A stretch of DNA of 64,000 nt from Pedobacter lusitanus (lineage in GTDB: Bacteria > Bacteroidota > Bacteroidia > Sphingobacteriales > Sphingobacteriaceae). Position numbers and translations under genes: made by a program. Within the stretch, counting starts at the first letter, position 1; each line of letters opens with the position of its first letter. The DNA is taken from NCBI RefSeq assembly GCF_040026395.1, contig NZ_CP157278.1, positions 4,340,001 to 4,404,000 of the forward strand, given 5' to 3'. Shown in pieces: positions 54,246 to 64,000 of the stretch. Under the pieces are notes generated by a model. It had not been told where the DNA came from. It saw only the letters and a list, made by a program, of their open reading frames with translations, and searched no databases.

Positions 54246-54821
54246 TTAGGTTACTTCCTTCACTTTCATCATTTTGCGAAGATTACTCAGTGCATATCTC
54301 ATCCTTCCCAATGCTGTATTAATACTGACATCTGTAAGGTCTGCTATTTCTTTAAAACTAAGATCTGCATAATGACGCATGATGAGTACTTCTTTCTGTT
54401 CATCGGGAAGAAGCTGGATCAATACCCTAAGATCGGTATGTGTCTGCTCTCTTAATAATTTATCTTCTGCATTCTCCTCATGGATCTGCAGCATATTAAG
54501 CACATCAGTGCCGTCTGCACTGGTGATAACCGGTGCGCGTTTTTCACGTCTGAAATAATCGATGACTAAATTATGCGCAATACGCATTACCCAGGGTAAG
54601 AATTTACCCTCTTCATTGTATCTTCCTGAACGGAGTGTATTGATTACTTTGATGAAGGCATCCTGAAAAATGTCTTCTGCTAAGTACTGGTCTTTGACTA
54701 ATAAATATATGGAAGTGTATATTTTGGATTTGTACCTGTTCAACAGTTCTTCGAGAACGGATTCATTTCCTTTTAGGTATAACTTCACTAACTCCTGATC
54801 ACTATATGATTGTAACTTCAT
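54246..54821 (-). CDS. ECF-type RNA polymerase sigma-70 factor
   Basis: The 191 residues have sigma region 2 (about 20-90, LLNRYKSKIYTSIYLLVKDQYLAEDIFQDAFIKVI, GKFLPWVMRIAHNLVIDYFRR) and region 4 (about 125-180, LLPDEQKEVLIMRHYADLSFKEIADLTDVSINTALGRMRYALSNLRK). No anti-sigma factor gene is next to it. This lone, well-conserved type occurs widely in Bacteroidota, close to uvrA or nth in some genomes. It starts 266 bp from the divergent uvrA gene. It probably directs a housekeeping or stress set of promoters; targets are not visible. Confidence 0.92.
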   Translation of the reverse strand: MKLQSYSDQELVKLYLKGNESVLEELLNRYKSKIYTSIYLLVKDQYLAEDIFQDAFIKVINTLRSGRYNEEGKFLPWVMRIAHNLVIDYFRREKRAPVITSADGTDVLNMLQIHEENAEDKLLREQTHTDLRVLIQLLPDEQKEVLIMRHYADLSFKEIADLTDVSINTALGRMRYALSNLRKMMKVKEVT

Positions 54822-55087
54822 AGGATTATCTAAACTAAATTCCTTTGCTTTGGTGTGCTAAAAAAGATTGAGTAGATGTTTTTGCTATAGTGGTTCTCCT
54901 ATGATTTTTTAAGTTGGTGATTTAATTGATTGGCTTACAAGTTCAAAAGAAGCATTTTTTTATCAGATTACAAGAATAAAAGTAGTAAAAAAAATTAAAT
55001 TAGTTCAAAGAGCCGTATTTTTGCACCCTCCCTACAAACTAATTTTGTGTTTTTTGGGTTATATTAGCAAATCCTATAAGGAAGTAA

Positions 55088-57907
55088 ATGAGTAAGGAAA
55101 CGGAGAAAGATCCACATAAAAACATTATTATAAAGGGCGCCAGGGTACATAACCTCAAAAATATTGATGTTGCAATACCTAAAAATAAACTGGTTGTCAT
55201 CACTGGAATGTCCGGCTCTGGGAAATCTTCCCTGGCTTTTGACACGCTTTATGCTGAAGGACAAAGAAGATACGTCGAAAGCCTTTCTTCTTATGCCCGT
55301 CAGTTTATGGGCAGGATGAATAAGCCGGATGTTGATTACATTAAAGGTATTGCCCCTGCAATTGCGATTGAACAAAAGGTAATTACCTCCAATCCAAGAT
55401 CTACTGTCGGAACCTCAACGGAGATTTATGATTATCTTAAATTGCTTTTTTCCAGAATTGGCAAAACCATTTCCCCGGAATCGGGTGAAATTGTTAAGAA
55501 AGATACCGTAAGTACTGTCGTTGATTTTGTATCCCGGCTGGGTGAGGATAGTGTAGCGACGATTTTTTGTCCGCTTCATCCGCATAATAACCGGTCAATT
55601 AAAGAAGAACTTGCTGTTTTACTGCAAAAAGGATTCCTGAGAGTTTATATCGGTGATACTGTGCATAAAATAGAAACTGTTCTGGAGGATGTGGAATTTA
55701 AGGATACTGAACTTAAAGACGCTGATACGATTAAGATTCTGATAGACCGCATCGTTTTTCATGAGGATGATGAAACGATGAGCAGACTGGCGGATTCCGT
55801 TCAGACTGCCTTCTTTGAAGGTAAGGGTGATTGTTATGTAGAACATGAAGGGAAAATCACACATTTCTGCGATCGTTTTGAACTGGATGGTATCCGTTTT
55901 GAGGAACCAACCCCAAATTTCTTCAGTTTCAATAATCCTTATGGTGCCTGTAAACGATGTGAAGGTTATGGAAATGTAATCGGCATAGATGAAGATCTTG
56001 TTGTACCTGATAAAAGTAAAAGCCTTTACGATAACGCTATTGCTCCATGGCGCGGAGAGAAAATGCGGGAATGGTTAAATAAACTGATCAAAAATGCAGC
56101 GAAGTTTGACTTTCCTATTCACAGACCTTTTAATGAACTTACTGAAAAAGAACAACGGTTAATCTGGACCGGAAATAAATATTTTGAAGGACTGGATGCT
56201 TTCTTTAAAGAATTAGAAGAACAAACTTTCAAAATTCAGTACAGAGTCATGTTATCACGTTACCGCGGAAAAACTATTTGCCCTGACTGTAAAGGATCAA
56301 GACTGCGTAAAGATGCTTCCTATGTAAAGATCGGTGGGAAATCTATAGTGGACGTGGTATTAATGCCTTTGTCTGTTATACAGGATTTCTTTGATAATCT
56401 GGAGCTTTCTGAAACAGACGAAAAGATATCAAAACGTTTACTGGCCGAAGTTACCAGCCGGGTACTTTACCTGAATAATGTAGGATTAGGATATCTGACA
56501 CTGAACAGGTTATCAAATACACTTTCTGGTGGTGAGTCGCAACGTATTAACCTCGCAACTTCATTAGGCAGTAGCCTGGTTGGATCTATTTATGTGTTGG
56601 ATGAACCCAGTATTGGTCTGCATCCCAGGGATACCAATAAGCTGATTGGTGTACTGGAGTCTTTACGTAATGTAGGCAATACGGTAATCGTGGTTGAGCA
56701 TGAGGAGGAGATGATGCGTGCTGCAGATCATATTATAGATATTGGTCCTGAAGCTGGAACTTTAGGAGGGAATCTGGTTTTCACAGGTACCTATGAAGAA
56801 ATTATTAAGGACAACAAGAGTCTGACTGGAAAATACCTGTCAGGCGAAGAAAGTATAGCAATTCCTGTAAAGCGCAGAAAATGGGCTGACCATATTCTGA
56901 TTAAAGGAGCCAGAGAGAATAACCTTAAGAATATAGAGGTGAAATTTCCATTGGGTGTCTTTACTGTTGTGAGTGGTGTTTCCGGATCTGGTAAAACGAG
57001 TCTGGTTAAGAAAATACTTTATCCTGCACTGCAAAAAGCAATAGGTAATTATGCTGGAGAGCAGACAGGATTATATGATGGTATATTTGGTAACTATGAG
57101 CTGATCAGTCAGGTAGAAATGGTAGATCAGAATCCTATAGGGCGTTCTTCGAGATCAAATCCGGTTACCTATGTAAAGGCATGGGATGATGTTCGTGCAT
57201 TGTTCTCTGCTTTACCTGTCGCTAAAGCTGCGGGATTAAAGCCAGCTGCTTTTTCTTTCAATGTAGAAGGCGGACGTTGTGACGTCTGTCAGGGGGAAGG
57301 TGAAGTGAAAATAGAAATGCAATTCATGGCGGATATTTATCTGCCTTGTGAGGCTTGTGGTGGCCGCAGATTTAAACAACAGATTCTGGATGTAACCTAT
57401 CAGGATAAAAATGTTGCTGATATCCTGGATCTGACCATTGATGAAGCAGTAGAATTTTTTAAGAATGATCCTAAAATTTTAAATAAACTGCAACCACTGG
57501 TTGATGTGGGATTGGGATATGTCCATTTAGGGCAGTCTTCCAATACATTGTCAGGTGGTGAGGCACAAAGGATTAAACTGGCATCGTTCTTAATTAAAGG
57601 AAACAGTGCAAGTAAAACGATGTTCATTTTTGATGAACCTACTACTGGGCTTCACTTTCATGACATCAAAAAATTACTGATTGCATTGAATACGCTGATT
57701 GAACAGGGGAATACTATTTTAGTAATTGAGCATAATATGGATATGATCAAATCTGCGGATTGGGTGATTGATATTGGACCGGAAGGTGGTGATAAAGGAG
57801 GGAATGTCGTTTTTGAAGGGACACCTGAAGATCTTATTCACGCAAAAGATTCGTATACAGCAAAATATTTACTGCCGCATCTGAAGCCATCTTTGGCTGA
57901 TAATTAA
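55088..57907 (+). CDS. uvrA: Excinuclease ABC subunit UvrA
   Basis: UvrA is the damage-recognition ATPase of nucleotide excision repair. The 939 residues have two ABC modules, with Walker [23 protein letters not shown] (about 39-60) and [13 protein letters not shown] (about 632). The zinc fingers are CKRCEGYG...CPDCKGSRL and [16 protein letters not shown]...CEACGG. The ABC signatures LSGGESQRI and LSGGEAQRI are intact. The start ATG is preceded by AAGGAAG, an unusually good Shine-Dalgarno for this phylum. A -7-like TATTTTTG lies at 55016-55023. No frameshift seen. Confidence 0.97.
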   Translation: MSKETEKDPHKNIIIKGARVHNLKNIDVAIPKNKLVVITGMSGSGKSSLAFDTLYAEGQRRYVESLSSYARQFMGRMNKPDVDYIKGIAPAIAIEQKVITSNPRSTVGTSTEIYDYLKLLFSRIGKTISPESGEIVKKDTVSTVVDFVSRLGEDSVATIFCPLHPHNNRSIKEELAVLLQKGFLRVYIGDTVHKIETVLEDVEFKDTELKDADTIKILIDRIVFHEDDETMSRLADSVQTAFFEGKGDCYVEHEGKITHFCDRFELDGIRFEEPTPNFFSFNNPYGACKRCEGYGNVIGIDEDLVVPDKSKSLYDNAIAPWRGEKMREWLNKLIKNAAKFDFPIHRPFNELTEKEQRLIWTGNKYFEGLDAFFKELEEQTFKIQYRVMLSRYRGKTICPDCKGSRLRKDASYVKIGGKSIVDVVLMPLSVIQDFFDNLELSETDEKISKRLLAEVTSRVLYLNNVGLGYLTLNRLSNTLSGGESQRINLATSLGSSLVGSIYVLDEPSIGLHPRDTNKLIGVLESLRNVGNTVIVVEHEEEMMRAADHIIDIGPEAGTLGGNLVFTGTYEEIIKDNKSLTGKYLSGEESIAIPVKRRKWADHILIKGARENNLKNIEVKFPLGVFTVVSGVSGSGKTSLVKKILYPALQKAIGNYAGEQTGLYDGIFGNYELISQVEMVDQNPIGRSSRSNPVTYVKAWDDVRALFSALPVAKAAGLKPAAFSFNVEGGRCDVCQGEGEVKIEMQFMADIYLPCEACGGRRFKQQILDVTYQDKNVADILDLTIDEAVEFFKNDPKILNKLQPLVDVGLGYVHLGQSSNTLSGGEAQRIKLASFLIKGNSASKTMFIFDEPTTGLHFHDIKKLLIALNTLIEQGNTILVIEHNMDMIKSADWVIDIGPEGGDKGGNVVFEGTPEDLIHAKDSYTAKYLLPHLKPSLADN

Positions 57908-57919
57908 CGTGTAATATCA

Positions 57920-57952
57920 TGTCTGGCTAATGAAGGTATCATTAGCCAGACA
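57920..57952 (+). terminator. Hairpin after uvrA
   Basis: A perfect 14-bp stem (TGTCTGGCTAATGA at 57920-57933 with 57939-57952) closes a 5-nt loop, 12 bases after the uvrA stop. No T-run follows, so it may be a weak terminator or an mRNA-stability hairpin. Confidence 0.6.
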
Positions 57953-57993
57953 ATGACCAATACTACAGATCAATTAAATCTTTATATTAGCGC

Positions 57994-58611
57994 ATGCTTT
58001 TTCTAACCCTATTCCTAGGAATAATTCTTAATTCGATAGGTTATATTCCTCCCGGAAACATTAACCTTACGGTTGTACAGATTACCATCACCCGTGGAAT
58101 AAAACAAGCTTTATATTTCATTCTGGCATTCTCCTGTATTGAGGTGCTGTTTACATTCGGTGTAATGAGGTTTGTACAATGGTTATCGAGTGAAATTAAG
58201 GTCGGTAATTATATTGATGTTGTCATGATTGTGATGTTCACAGTATTAGGAATAATTACCTGGAGATCCAGAAAGGAAATGCCTAAGGCTGATTATTCGA
58301 AGAAGGACAGTATCCGTTATGGTATGTTACTAGGTGTGCTTAATCCGATGCAGATCCCTTATTGGTTATTTGTAGGAACCTATCTGATTTCTCATGAGTG
58401 GATTGATATTGGCTATCTTTCTTTGACAGTGTTCAGCATTGGGTCAGGAATTGGTGCAGGGGTAGCCTTATATGGTTTTGCCAGATTTGCACAGTACATT
58501 CAGACAAAGTTTGCACTAAGCAGTTATGTCGTTAACAGAGCCATTGCAATTCTATTTTTTGCACTTTCTATTTATCATGTGATCAAGCTGGGACTCGTTT
58601 ATCTGAAATAA
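57994..58611 (+). CDS. LysE/RhtB-family exporter
   Basis: The 205-residue inner-membrane protein has about six helices. The family opening is visible (LGIILNSIGYIPPGNINLTVVQITITRGIKQALYFILAFSCIEVLFTFGV, with the PPGN-like turn). It resembles LysE-type amino-acid exporters, though the first repeat is rather divergent. It would export amino acids or similar small molecules; the substrate is unknown. It follows uvrA by 86 bp, with a hairpin between, and converges on the DUF2157 gene. Confidence 0.75.
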   Translation: MLFLTLFLGIILNSIGYIPPGNINLTVVQITITRGIKQALYFILAFSCIEVLFTFGVMRFVQWLSSEIKVGNYIDVVMIVMFTVLGIITWRSRKEMPKADYSKKDSIRYGMLLGVLNPMQIPYWLFVGTYLISHEWIDIGYLSLTVFSIGSGIGAGVALYGFARFAQYIQTKFALSSYVVNRAIAILFFALSIYHVIKLGLVYLK

Positions 58612-58620
58612 AAGGACTCC

Positions 58621-59658
58621 CTATTTTTTAAGGAATTCTACATTCCAGATCTTTTCAGCCTTACGTCCGATAAGCCAGAAGGAAGCTGCCAGCACACTAA
58701 AGAAAAGGGCTTTATGCCAGCTGTCCCAAAAATATTCAAAATAACGGGTATAGAGATTGATGAAAAGAAAGGTAATTCCGAATTCTCTGGCTATATCATC
58801 CCTATACTTTAATCCAATAAAAATACTGGTTACACAAGCAACTGCCGAAATAATAGCCCAGTAGAAAAGACTTATCTGCTTGATGGTATACCATTTGTCC
58901 AGCGTGCCGAAATTACCAAATACAGAGATTAACCACAGGGAAACGAAAAGATAAATCATTCCGCAGATATAGGTAGTATCATAAAAGTAGGTAAAGACTT
59001 TAACCTTTTTCAAAGAAAGGGATAAAGCAGTTAGGACGAAGCCAAAGGCGACGAATCTTAAAGGATAATTCATCCCCAGAAAATATAGATTATCACGGGA
59101 AAGATAGCCAGTCTCTGTCCCAAACCATGCTCCAAGGGAAATCAGAACAAAGATCCAGATGAGGCGTGAATTAAAGATATAGGCTAATATTCCATAGATT
59201 ATTACAGAGAGCAGGATAAGTATAGAGAAATGCCCGTCTCCTTTATCAAAAGCCTTCCCCATATAGGCTATAGCATTTGCAGTAAGCATTACAGCAGTAA
59301 AAATAATAGCATCGTTACTGAATACCTGCATAGGCAGAGTCTTTTTTCGGGTAAAGCTTATTTTGTAAAGTATACCAGCTGCGACTGCAGAGATTAAGCT
59401 TATAATACTGTTGGGAGTATCATAAAGATTCTTTAGATAATCGAGGAATTTATTGTCGATCAGTAATGCACCAAGAGAGATTACACCACAAGCCATTGCC
59501 ACCCAAAAAGAATACTGGGCAAGCCGGCGCCAGTCGAAGGACTTGGCCTCATAACTTGCTTTTAATTTCTCAACATCACTGGAGGTGAGCAGGTTTTCTT
59601 CCTTCCAATGCTCCAACATTTCATCTAAAAAATCACTCTTTTCCTGGTCTATCTTCAT
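58621..59658 (-). CDS. DUF2157-domain membrane protein
   Basis: The 345-residue protein has an N-terminal soluble part (about 1-45, LEHWKEENLLTSSDVEKLKASYEAKSFDWRRLAQYSFWVAMACGVISLGALL), which is the DUF2157 signature, followed by about ten membrane helices. It has no catalytic motif that I can see. Its function is unknown. It lies convergent with the LysE-type gene (9 bp apart) and 141 bp after the antiporter gene on its own strand. Confidence 0.78.
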   Translation of the reverse strand: MKIDQEKSDFLDEMLEHWKEENLLTSSDVEKLKASYEAKSFDWRRLAQYSFWVAMACGVISLGALLIDNKFLDYLKNLYDTPNSIISLISAVAAGILYKISFTRKKTLPMQVFSNDAIIFTAVMLTANAIAYMGKAFDKGDGHFSILILLSVIIYGILAYIFNSRLIWIFVLISLGAWFGTETGYLSRDNLYFLGMNYPLRFVAFGFVLTALSLSLKKVKVFTYFYDTTYICGMIYLFVSLWLISVFGNFGTLDKWYTIKQISLFYWAIISAVACVTSIFIGLKYRDDIAREFGITFLFINLYTRYFEYFWDSWHKALFFSVLAASFWLIGRKAEKIWNVEFLKK

Positions 59659-59799
59659 TAACTGGCTGGTTGAGCCTGAACCATAATTTTAATACGATTC
59701 AGGCTTAACGAAGCTACTGGTTTAATTGAATAAACAAAAAAATAATTTAGGACAGGCCAGAGACTATAAAGTTCAGGGATTCAGTTTGCTTAAGCATTT

Positions 59800-62028
59800 T
59801 CAGCTTTTCTTTAGCAGATCCGGGATCTTTTTAATATTGCCCACAATCCAGACGATATCTTCATTTTCAAAAATGAGATCAGAATCAGGGTTGAGGATAC
59901 GCACGCCATTTCGTTCAATACCAACAACTAATCCTTGTGTTTTCTCTCTGATTCCGGATCCGCGAATGGTCTGGCCAAATACAGGTGAAGAGGCGTTTAT
60001 AACGATCTTTTGTAATGTCATATCCTTTTTAGGAAATGTACTCTCCTGGTTTTCGTTTGTAGTTCCTTTAAAGAGTTCACCAACTGCTGCCAGTTGATCA
60101 TCTGTCCCGATCAGCATTACTTTATCATTGGGATATAACCTTTCATCACGTCCGGGAGTAGGGATCATCATATTTCCTCTTTCAATAAGAGCAATATTAA
60201 CTCCGTATTTTTCTCTGACGGCCAGTTCTATCAGAGACTTTCCGACAAGTGATGATTCAGGAGCAATAGTCAATTCTGTTAGGTGGGTATCCCAGGGTAA
60301 TATCTCTGGTTGTTTGTTCTGCTCTTCGCGCGCATTCAGATTATAGAGAAAGCGATGTTCCAGTCTGTCATAAAATGCCTGTAGTTTCCTGGAGAAAATA
60401 ATCATCCCGCTAATAATTAAGGCAAGCGCGATGACAATAGCGATCCAGGTATTGTAAAACTGGAAGATCAGAAAACATACAGCAAATAAGGCTAAGGCTA
60501 CTCTCAGTACCTCAAGAGCGATTAGTGGCCCCCGGGTATATTTTTTATTCAGCCATAAATGGGAATGGGCTTTCCTCTCAATTCTTCTGATGGCCAGTGC
60601 CCATAAAAAAGGAGCCATAATAATCAGCGAAACTATCAGACTGATAATAATTCCATTATTGCCATTAACCAGATTTTTTGTAATAAACGGGTGCAGATAA
60701 CGTGAACCTAAAAAAATAATCGCAATCAGGATTACCGAATGAATAATGGTATTGAAAGTATAGGATTTTAGCAGTGTTTTCCAATCACTCATTGCCGTAA
60801 TCCCTGCGGTACTGGAGCTGTATCTGTTAATTGCAGCAACCCAGCTTTTTGGAAGGGTACGTTCCAGAAAAAGATAAAATGGTTCTGATGCTTTAATCAG
60901 ATAGGGGGTAGTAAAAGTGGTAATTGCAGAAACAGCTACAGCAATCGGATACAGGAAATCACTGGTTACCTTCAGTGTCAGACCAAGGGTAGCAATAATA
61001 AACGAAAACTCCCCGATCTGGGCTAAACTCATCCCGGTTTGAACAGAGGTTTTTAGCGGCTGACCCGATACCAGAGCACCTAAACCTGAACTCAGAAACT
61101 TACCCAGAATTGTGGCTATAGTGATCACCAGAATTGGGACTGCATAATCTATAAGGATGCTCGGATCAATTAACATCCCTACTGAAACAAAGAATATAGC
61201 AGCAAATAGGTCTTTTACTGATTTAGTAAGATGCTCGATTTTTTCTGCCTGTGTGGTTTCTGCAAGAATTGAACCCATAATAAAAGCCCCGAGTGCAGGA
61301 GAGAAACCTACTTTTACAGCTAATAATACCATTAACAGACATAAAGCAATAGAGACAATCAGCATGGTCTCGTCGTTCATTAATTTCTTTGTGGCCTTAA
61401 GAAAGGATGGAACAAGGAAAATACCACCTATAAACCATAAAATCAGGAAGAAAAAGAGTTTGAGAATAGAGAGGAACATTTCTGTTCCGGCAAATTGCTG
61501 ACTTACCGCTAATGTAGAAAGCAGGACCAAAAGTAAAATAGCTACAAGATCTTCGACAATAAGAACACCGAAAACCAGACCAGCAAACTTCTTGTGTTTG
61601 ACACCTAATTCTTCAAAGGCGCGTATAATAATTGTGGTAGAAGATACAGATAGAATACCTCCAAGAAATATACTGTCCATAGTTGCCCAGCCCATTGCCT
61701 TTCCGGCAACAAAGCCAATCAGAAGCATGCAGACAACTTCTACAATAGCGGTTATGGAAGCTGAACCGCCAACTTTAACCAGTTTCTTAAAACTGAATTC
61801 CAGTCCAAGACTAAATAGCAGGAAAATAACTCCTATTTCGGCCCAGATATGAATGCTGTCATTGTCTGTAACTGTAGGGACAAATTTAATATGTGGGCCA
61901 ACCAGTAAACCGGCCAGGATATAACCTAATACCAGTGGTTGTTTGATTTTTTTGAAAAGCAGGGTTGTAATTCCAGCTGCAGCGAGTATTAAACCTAAAT
62001 CAGTTATTAATACGGGTAGGTGAAGCAT
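59800..62028 (-). CDS. CPA2-family cation/proton antiporter with two RCK-C-like domains
   Basis: The 742 residues hold a 13-helix Na/H-exchanger domain (about 1-390, with LGYILAGLLVGPH, EIGVIFLLFSLGLEF, GILSVSSTTIIIRAF and GFSPALGAFIMGSILAETTQ). Three further helices lie at about 410-545. Two tandem RCK_C/TrkA-C-like domains follow (about 575-655 and 665-740, LTELTIAPESSLVGKSLIELAVREKYG; IVINASSPVFGQTIRGSGIREKTQG). KefB-like proteins usually have an RCK_N (NAD-binding) domain, which is not seen. It probably moves K+ or Na+ against protons, gated by a nucleotide or ion bound to the C-terminal domains. Confidence 0.9.
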   Translation of the reverse strand: MLHLPVLITDLGLILAAAGITTLLFKKIKQPLVLGYILAGLLVGPHIKFVPTVTDNDSIHIWAEIGVIFLLFSLGLEFSFKKLVKVGGSASITAIVEVVCMLLIGFVAGKAMGWATMDSIFLGGILSVSSTTIIIRAFEELGVKHKKFAGLVFGVLIVEDLVAILLLVLLSTLAVSQQFAGTEMFLSILKLFFFLILWFIGGIFLVPSFLKATKKLMNDETMLIVSIALCLLMVLLAVKVGFSPALGAFIMGSILAETTQAEKIEHLTKSVKDLFAAIFFVSVGMLIDPSILIDYAVPILVITIATILGKFLSSGLGALVSGQPLKTSVQTGMSLAQIGEFSFIIATLGLTLKVTSDFLYPIAVAVSAITTFTTPYLIKASEPFYLFLERTLPKSWVAAINRYSSSTAGITAMSDWKTLLKSYTFNTIIHSVILIAIIFLGSRYLHPFITKNLVNGNNGIIISLIVSLIIMAPFLWALAIRRIERKAHSHLWLNKKYTRGPLIALEVLRVALALFAVCFLIFQFYNTWIAIVIALALIISGMIIFSRKLQAFYDRLEHRFLYNLNAREEQNKQPEILPWDTHLTELTIAPESSLVGKSLIELAVREKYGVNIALIERGNMMIPTPGRDERLYPNDKVMLIGTDDQLAAVGELFKGTTNENQESTFPKKDMTLQKIVINASSPVFGQTIRGSGIREKTQGLVVGIERNGVRILNPDSDLIFENEDIVWIVGNIKKIPDLLKKS

Positions 62029-62078
62029 ACGTAATATTTAATTGTAAAAAAACGGGTTAATGGATTTGCATTACTACA

Positions 62079-62438
62079 TTACCAGAAAACATGCTTAGGA
62101 TACAAAAAATCGTGTATGAAATTATAAAAGAAATGCGTTTGTGCATTGTAAATTTTGAATGGAGTATTACTGACTGTTTTATTCTCAGGCAGACGGAGTA
62201 ACTGCAGACTAACTATATATTGTTTATTCAGACTCTGCTGGATCAGCGTAGGATACGTTGTATCATCTTCATTCAGATTAGATACGTCTTCCTGTTGTGT
62301 TTTATTAAACAGATTATGAAGAGAAACTGGTTTAATTTCCAAACCCCGCAGACTGGCAGTGAGAGCAGGCTCAGGCTTTAAGGCAAAGCATGAATTCGTT
62401 ATGAAAAAGATTGTGATAATCATTAAAAAACGCCTCAT
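62079..62438 (-). CDS. Small secreted hypothetical protein
   Basis: The 119-residue protein has a signal peptide (MRRFLMIITIFFITNSCFA, about 1-19). The mature part has no recognised domain; it reads as mixed polar sequence with LIQQSLNKQYIVSLQLLRLPENKTVSN and an aromatic end FYNFIHDFLYPKHVFW. It lies between ribF and the antiporter on the same strand, 50 bp from the latter. Length, signal peptide and codon use suggest a real gene, but I cannot name a family. Confidence 0.6.
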   Translation of the reverse strand: MRRFLMIITIFFITNSCFALKPEPALTASLRGLEIKPVSLHNLFNKTQQEDVSNLNEDDTTYPTLIQQSLNKQYIVSLQLLRLPENKTVSNTPFKIYNAQTHFFYNFIHDFLYPKHVFW

Positions 62439-62517
62439 TATCGTAAATATACAAAAAAAGAGGCGTTTATTTTAGAAAAATGACGTTTATTTCGATAACC
62501 AGAGATAGCTATCTTAA

Positions 62518-63453
62518 TTAGCTGATGCCTTCAAAATAGGCCAGTGTATCTTCTTTGTCTTTTTGAAGTTGCAGCTTAAGAGCTTCCAGACCAGTGAATT
62601 TTACATCATGTCTCAAAAACTCCATAAAGTTCATTTTGATGTATTGGCCGTATATTTCTTTATTAAAATCGAAGATATTAACTTCTATATTTCTGGTCAT
62701 TCCGTTAATTGTTGGACGCTGACCTATATAAGCCATTCCTTTATAAGATTCATTTTCCATCTCTACAGTTACCGCATAGATCCCGTCCGAAGGGATCAGC
62801 TTATAAGGCTGCTCAATAAATATGTTTGCCGTTGGAAAACCAATGGTCCTGCCTATCTTATCACCTTTAATAACCGGCCCGTATAATGAAAAATGATAAC
62901 CAAGATATTTTGCTGCGAGGCCTACCTGTCCTTCCAGCAGGGATTTTCTGATTTTTGTAGAACTTACAGCAACATCGTTGATGTCCTGTTCTTTGATTTC
63001 CTCAATCTCATAGCCATAAGGACCGGAAAAGGCAACCAGATCTGTCATGCCACCAGAACGGTCTTTCCCAAACCTATGATCGTAACCTACTATCAGTTGC
63101 TTGATTCCTATGGTATCTACCAGAATATTCTTAATATATTCAGCAGGGCTGAGATTAGAAAAATCACGCGTAAAAGGAGTAATGATTAAATGATCAACTC
63201 CTAAACCAGCTAAGATTTCGGCTTTTTCTTCAATCGTATTGATCATTTTCAGATCCTGATTTTCGGGGTCAATAATCAGTCTGGGATGAGGGAAAAAAGT
63301 AAGAATTACACTTTCTCCTCCGCTGGTTTTTGCAAGCTCGCAAAGTCTGTTAATGATTTTCTGATGCCCAAAATGTACGCCATCAAAAGTGCCTATGGTT
63401 GCAACCGCATTGTTCAACCTTTTAAATTCAGAAAGGTGATTATATATTTTCAT
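62518..63453 (-). CDS. ribF: Bifunctional riboflavin kinase / FAD synthetase
   Basis: RibF turns riboflavin into FMN and then FAD. The 311 residues from the ATG at 63453 (a GTG at 63492 would add a poor N-terminus) have the FAD synthetase domain (about 12-170, VATIGTFDGVHFGHQKII, LTFFPHPR, GYDHRFGKDRSG, VSSTKIRK). The flavokinase domain (about 180-305) has GDKIGRTIGFPTANI, GIYAVTVEM, PTINGMTRNIEVNIFDFN and YGQYIKMNFMEFLR. All key motifs are complete. It completes the flavin pathway started by ribBA at 44891. Confidence 0.95.
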   Translation of the reverse strand: MKIYNHLSEFKRLNNAVATIGTFDGVHFGHQKIINRLCELAKTSGGESVILTFFPHPRLIIDPENQDLKMINTIEEKAEILAGLGVDHLIITPFTRDFSNLSPAEYIKNILVDTIGIKQLIVGYDHRFGKDRSGGMTDLVAFSGPYGYEIEEIKEQDINDVAVSSTKIRKSLLEGQVGLAAKYLGYHFSLYGPVIKGDKIGRTIGFPTANIFIEQPYKLIPSDGIYAVTVEMENESYKGMAYIGQRPTINGMTRNIEVNIFDFNKEIYGQYIKMNFMEFLRHDVKFTGLEALKLQLQKDKEDTLAYFEGIS

Positions 63454-63560
63454 CAGAATATAATTGTTATTTATTGATGATGAAGCTATCACGTGCTACC
63501 TGGTTCCTGTTCATTCCGGTTTGTGTTCTGCAGCACATGATGGTTTCAAAATCTTTAAAA

Positions 63561-64000
63561 TTAATGCAGGGCATGTCGTTTTACTACTCCGCCCTTGATG
63601 TCAGAAATTTGTTGCTGCACGATAAAAGCATCCGGATCAATCTGGCGGATTTCATTTTGCAGTTTACCCATTTCAAGTTTAGTTACTACTGTATATAAAA
63701 TATCTATTTTTTTCTTCTCTCCATATCCGCCTTCTCCTTTATAGATAGTCACGCCCCTTTTCATGTCATTGATCAGGAACAGTTTAATGTCTTCTTTCTT
63801 TTCAGATATAATAGTTACCCCAATATATTGCTCTAACCCATTTACTACAAAATCAATGGTTTTAGAGGCCGATAAATAGGTCAGAATCGCGTACATCGCA
63901 GTTTCTATATCCAGTAAAGTTGCCGCTACTCCAAAAATGAGGATATTGAGGATCAGAATAATATTTCCTACAGTCAGCATACTGTTTTTACTGATATATA
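63561..64000 (-). CDS. YitT-family membrane protein, C-terminal part (cut by window edge)
   Basis: About 146 C-terminal residues are visible. The frame stays open to the right edge, so the N-terminus and first helices are missing. Two helices (about residues 10-30 and 35-55 of the visible part) precede the soluble DUF2179 domain (about 60-139, GVTIISEKKEDIKLFLINDMKRGVTIYKGEGGYGEKKKIDILYTVV, DPDAFIVQQQISDIKGG). The fit to YitT/DUF2179 is good. The function of the family is not settled. It precedes ribF by 107 bp on the same strand. Confidence 0.85.
   Translation of the reverse strand, partial: YISKNSMLTVGNIILILNILIFGVAATLLDIETAMYAILTYLSASKTIDFVVNGLEQYIGVTIISEKKEDIKLFLINDMKRGVTIYKGEGGYGEKKKIDILYTVVTKLEMGKLQNEIRQIDPDAFIVQQQISDIKGGVVKRHALH

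Overview
The window comes from a member of the Bacteroidota, most likely family Sphingobacteriaceae and probably Pedobacter or a close relative. This rests on the 16S/23S sequence style, the SusC/SusD pairs, the TAnnTTTG-type promoter elements and the protein families present. Base composition is low-GC outside the rRNA genes. No phage, CRISPR array or intact insertion sequence was found.

Region 1 (1-14453) is a carbohydrate-uptake region on the minus strand. A SusC/SusD pair (11308-6744) is followed by a GH144 enzyme (endo-beta-1,2-glucanase family), a GH43 enzyme with an F5/8-C-like domain, and a GH3 beta-glucosidase. Upstream lies a membrane-tethered regulator with a beta-propeller/Y_Y_Y sensor and a LuxR-type HTH. 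A second SusC gene runs off the left edge. Both susC upstream regions carry a GTGTA-N5-TACAC-type palindrome that could be the regulator's operator. A hairpin with a T-tract between susD and the enzyme genes looks like an attenuating terminator.

Region 2 (14733-29571) holds trhO, then 0.8 kb of non-coding DNA with two large palindromic elements, then two almost identical rRNA operons (16S-tRNA-Ile-tRNA-Ala-23S-5S) in direct repeat, offset by 7219 bp. Each has two promoters, a terminator and 23-bp tandem repeats downstream. A DUF1016/PDDEXK nuclease-like gene sits alone between them.

Region 3 (29707-33204) is a glycan-modification group: GtrA-like protein, polysaccharide deacetylase, GtrB-like GT2 and a GT87-like membrane protein. 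Region 4 (33356-36051) is a Crp/Fnr-type regulator followed by a three-gene operon (MoaF-like lipoprotein, DsbA-like protein, atypical metallo-beta-lactamase-fold protein), with an Fnr-geometry palindrome at the expected class II activator position. Region 5 (36090-39763) resembles an organophosphonate-use cluster: XRE-cupin regulator, TIGR03364-type FAD oxidoreductase, TIGR03351-type phosphonatase-like hydrolase and an alkaline-phosphatase-family enzyme, with an identical 20-bp box upstream of two of its genes.

Region 6 (39828-64000) is mostly housekeeping: Ca2+/H+ antiporter, esterase, Ogt, tRNA-Met, START-like protein, LptF/G permease, RibBA, TamB, TsaD, RecA, Nth, an ECF sigma factor, UvrA, a LysE exporter, a DUF2157 protein, a CPA2 antiporter, RibF and a YitT-family fragment. 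The points that most deserve checking are the shared susC operators, the palindromic elements before the first rRNA operon, the TamB gene whose membrane anchor has no standard start codon, and the shared box of the phosphonate-like cluster.
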